Positions 61,823 to 64,000 of a DNA stretch of 64,000 nt are shown here, in pieces. The position numbers and the translations under genes are program-made. A model generated the notes under the pieces. That model was given only the letters and a program-made list of their open reading frames with translations, was not told the origin of the DNA and did not search any database. This stretch comes from Moraxella macacae 0408225 (lineage in GTDB: Bacteria > Pseudomonadota > Gammaproteobacteria > Pseudomonadales > Moraxellaceae): positions 434,001 to 498,000 of the forward strand of contig NZ_ANIN01000001.1 of assembly GCF_000320365.1 (NCBI RefSeq). Reading direction: 5' to 3'. How positions within the stretch are numbered: the stretch's first letter is position 1; the number at the start of each line of letters is the position of its first letter.

Positions 61823-62674
61823 TTATTCACCAAGCAATGTATTGGAAAGTTGTAGTGCACGCTGATATAAGGCATTTTTTTTCGCCCCTGTGATATCAGC
61901 AACCAGTTGTGATGCTTGTTTTACTGACAAATCTTGCAACACGCGCCGTAACAAATCATCATGAATATTTTCATCGTCATTTGGTTTTTCAAAACCCGCC
62001 ACAACAAGCACCATTTCGCCTTTTTGTTGGTTGACATCAGTTTCAATAAAGGTTTTTAACTGCTGCAATGTTGTTTGGTAAATGGTCTCAAATGTTTTGC
62101 TAATTTCTCGACAAAAAGTAACCTTTCTATCCGCTCCAAAAACCGCTATCATATCACTCACACACGCCAAAATCCGATGCGGCGCTTCATAAAAAATCAG
62201 CGTGGCGGTAATGGTTTTTAATTGAGCTAATTGCCCTTGGCGAGCGGTGGCTTTTGCTGGCAAAAATCCAACAAAATAAAACCTATTAGAGGGCAAACCC
62301 GCTACCGACAATGCTCCAATCACTGCACTTGCCCCAACAATGGGTGATACGCCAATATTGGCATCGTGGCAGGCTTTGACAAGACGAAAACCCGGATCAC
62401 TCACCAACGGCGTGCCTGCATCGCTGATTAATGCAACCTGTTTGCCTTGTGTTAACAGTTCGATGAGTTTAGCGGTTTGACTGTCAGCATTGTGGTCGTG
62501 ATAAGCAATGGTTTTGGTGGTAATGTTAAAATGATTAAGTAGTTTTGCTGATGTACGCGTATCTTCGCAAGCGATGACGTCCACACGATTTAAACAGTCT
62601 ATAGCACGAGGTGTCATGTCGGATAAATTGCCAATCGGTGTGGCGACGATAAAAAGTTTGCCTTGTGGATTCAT
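61823..62674 (-). CDS. rsmI: 16S rRNA (cytidine-1402 2'-O)-methyltransferase
   Basis: Tetrapyrrole-methylase-fold enzyme of 283 residues that methylates the ribose of C1402 in the decoding centre. Family marks are LFIVATPIGNLSDMTPRAI, VDVIACEDTRTSAKLL, VALISDAGTPLVSDPGFRLV and the helix ending in ASQLVADITGAKKNALYQRAL. It is first before lgt on the minus strand, divergent from the imelysin gene. Confidence 0.95.
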   Translation of the reverse strand: MNPQGKLFIVATPIGNLSDMTPRAIDCLNRVDVIACEDTRTSAKLLNHFNITTKTIAYHDHNADSQTAKLIELLTQGKQVALISDAGTPLVSDPGFRLVKACHDANIGVSPIVGASAVIGALSVAGLPSNRFYFVGFLPAKATARQGQLAQLKTITATLIFYEAPHRILACVSDMIAVFGADRKVTFCREISKTFETIYQTTLQQLKTFIETDVNQQKGEMVLVVAGFEKPNDDENIHDDLLRRVLQDLSVKQASQLVADITGAKKNALYQRALQLSNTLLGE

Positions 62675-62741
62675 TGTTTTTCCTACGATTTAACCGTTAC
62701 CAACTTTAAAGATCTCTGCCAATTTTAACATGACAACAACA

Positions 62742-62777
62742 CATTGAGTATAGCAAAATCATTGAGTATAGCAAAAC
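62742..62777. repeat. 18-bp tandem duplication upstream of the imelysin gene
   Basis: Two copies of CATTGAGTATAGCAAAAY, differing only at the last base. Confidence 0.85.
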
Positions 62778-62816
62778 ATAATGCTTTTGACAATTTTTTA
62801 ACCAATTGAATCGCAC

Positions 62817-62845
62817 TTGTTTTTGCAAATAAAAATCATTATAAT
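62817..62845 (+). promoter_or_regulatory. Promoter with overlapping Fur-box-like site
   Basis: TTGTTT (62817-62822), 17-bp spacer and TATAAT (62840-62845). A 19-bp stretch at 62825-62843 matches the Fur consensus at 14 of 19 positions by hand count, 9 of 10 in the right half. It would block the -10 when iron is plentiful. Confidence 0.5.
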
Positions 62846-62879
62846 TAACATTACCACTAACCTAACGCGAGCAATGCTT

Positions 62880-64000
62880 ATGAAACCAACCAAACTCACC
62901 CCACTGGCCGCCGCCTTTGTTGTTGCGGCTACTGCTTTTGCCAGTTTTTCACCCACCCATGCTCACACAGCGGCTAAAACCGCCAATCAAACATCAGTTG
63001 CTCAAGGCTTTTCGCAAACCGCCAATAAAGACATGCAACAAAACGGCAAGCAATTTTTACAAAACTACAGCAATTTAGCTCAAAAAAGTTACGCAGCAAG
63101 CCTAGCCGATGCCAAAGCCCTGCAAATTGCCATCAATCAATTTGCCAAAAACCCCACAGCAAAAACGCTAGAAAACGCCAAACAAGCGTGGCTAAAATCG
63201 CGCGAAAGCTATGGCATGACCGAGATTTTCCGCCTATCGCAAGGCCCAATTGACGCCGAAGAAGGCTGGGTTGAAGAAACTTACGGCAATTTAGAAGGGC
63301 AAATCAACGCCTGGCCGCTTGATGAACACATGATTGATTATACCATTGATGCCGATGGCAAACGCACCGCAGGCAACATCATTGACGGCACGGGGCTTTT
63401 CACCCCCGCAGGCGACGATGCCAAAGCGGTTGACATCACCCACATCACCCCAGACGTGCTGACCGAATTGAACGAAAACGGCGGCGAGGCCAATGTTACC
63501 ACAGGTTATCACGCCATTGAATTTTTACTGTGGGGGCAAGACCAAGATTATAATAATTTTGTTGCCGACACGGTAACCCACGGGGCAATGACCGCAGGGC
63601 AACGCCCGCTTAGCGATTTTACTACCGACAAATACGCCAAACGCCGCTTGCAATATTTGACCGCCACCGCCCAAAAATTGGTGGACGATTTGGCGACGGT
63701 AACCAGTGCTTGGCAAAAAAATGGGCTGTATTATCAAGCACTTAACCGCCAATTAACAGGCAAACACGCGGATAAAAACATTGAGCAAGAAGCGGCGTTA
63801 AAAGACATTTTTGCAGGCATGGGCGTATTTTTAAAATCCGAGCTTGCCAACGAACGCATTGCCGTGGCGGTATTGACCCCGAGCGAAGAAGACGAGCATT
63901 CGTGCTTTTCGGATAACACGCATCGCGACATCATGCAAAATTTTGAGGGCTTTAAAAACATCGTTTATGGCAGTTATCAAGGCAAAAAGCAGGATAAAAT
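62880..64000 (+). CDS. Imelysin-family iron-regulated protein (runs off the window)
   Basis: Exported protein, at least 373 codons, with no stop before the window ends. Residues 1-28 form a signal peptide (ending THA). The imelysin core has the motif GYHAIEF (209-215, the GxHxxE metal-like site) followed by LLWGQD, and later EDEHSCFSDNTHRDI, both hallmarks of the IrpA/imelysin peptidase-like group. Relatives are periplasmic or outer-membrane proteins induced by iron lack; the molecular job is unsettled. Another in-frame ATG lies six bases upstream. Confidence 0.87.
   Translation, partial: MKPTKLTPLAAAFVVAATAFASFSPTHAHTAAKTANQTSVAQGFSQTANKDMQQNGKQFLQNYSNLAQKSYAASLADAKALQIAINQFAKNPTAKTLENAKQAWLKSRESYGMTEIFRLSQGPIDAEEGWVEETYGNLEGQINAWPLDEHMIDYTIDADGKRTAGNIIDGTGLFTPAGDDAKAVDITHITPDVLTELNENGGEANVTTGYHAIEFLLWGQDQDYNNFVADTVTHGAMTAGQRPLSDFTTDKYAKRRLQYLTATAQKLVDDLATVTSAWQKNGLYYQALNRQLTGKHADKNIEQEAALKDIFAGMGVFLKSELANERIAVAVLTPSEEDEHSCFSDNTHRDIMQNFEGFKNIVYGSYQGKKQDK

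Overview
The window is a chromosomal segment of an AT-rich gammaproteobacterium (roughly 40% GC by eye, not computed), most probably of the family Moraxellaceae (Moraxella, Faucicola, Psychrobacter or a relative). The grounds are the Na+-translocating NADH:quinone reductase operon, the def-LysM-dprA-tsaC order, lone his genes instead of a his operon, the rRNA spacer layout, and an overall protein similarity I judge from memory. The genus is an inference; the complete 16S gene in the window would settle it.

Layout. 1-1.7 kb: an OPT-family peptide transporter whose frame breaks at the left edge. 2-3.8 kb: a cytochrome c lipoprotein divergent from rpsU and yqeY. 3.8-9.7 kb: nqrABCDEF on the minus strand. 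10-13.4 kb: hisA, then the rpsP-rimM-trmD-rplS operon, preceded by a 15-bp tandem array. 13.7-19.4 kb: bolA-sirB2, a lone cytosine-5 methyltransferase closely resembling M.HhaI, and purL. 19.7-24 kb: a NarK-type transporter, an HI0933-like flavoprotein and two thioesterases. 24-27.3 kb: a large fused restriction-modification enzyme with a frameshift cutting off its last ~70 residues. 27.5-33.2 kb: plsB, then a tightly overlapping minus-strand cassette of cstA, a small Cys-Cys-ending protein and an ArsA-type ATPase.

33.4-39.3 kb: a complete rRNA operon on the minus strand (16S, tRNA-Ile, tRNA-Ala, 23S, 5S) with a visible promoter preceded by phased A-tracts. 39.4-48.1 kb: an M16C peptidase, a BCCT transporter, gyrB and a GNAT protein. 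48.3-54 kb: tRNA-Phe, a GacS/BarA hybrid kinase, a YciK-type SDR, hisB and def. 54.3-64 kb: a TsaP-like LysM protein, dprA, tsaC, a roadblock/LC7 protein, a YheS-type ABC-F ATPase, erpA, lgt, rsmI, and an imelysin-family protein running off the right edge behind a likely Fur-controlled promoter.

Most of the window is housekeeping. The accessory-looking parts are the two DNA modification genes. The most unusual genome-scale signal is many short (mostly 13-18 bp) perfect or near-perfect tandem duplications, almost all between genes and each with its own sequence. The best candidate for an incompletely understood system is the cstA / CC-protein / ArsA-ATPase cassette. No CRISPR array, insertion sequence or prophage was seen.
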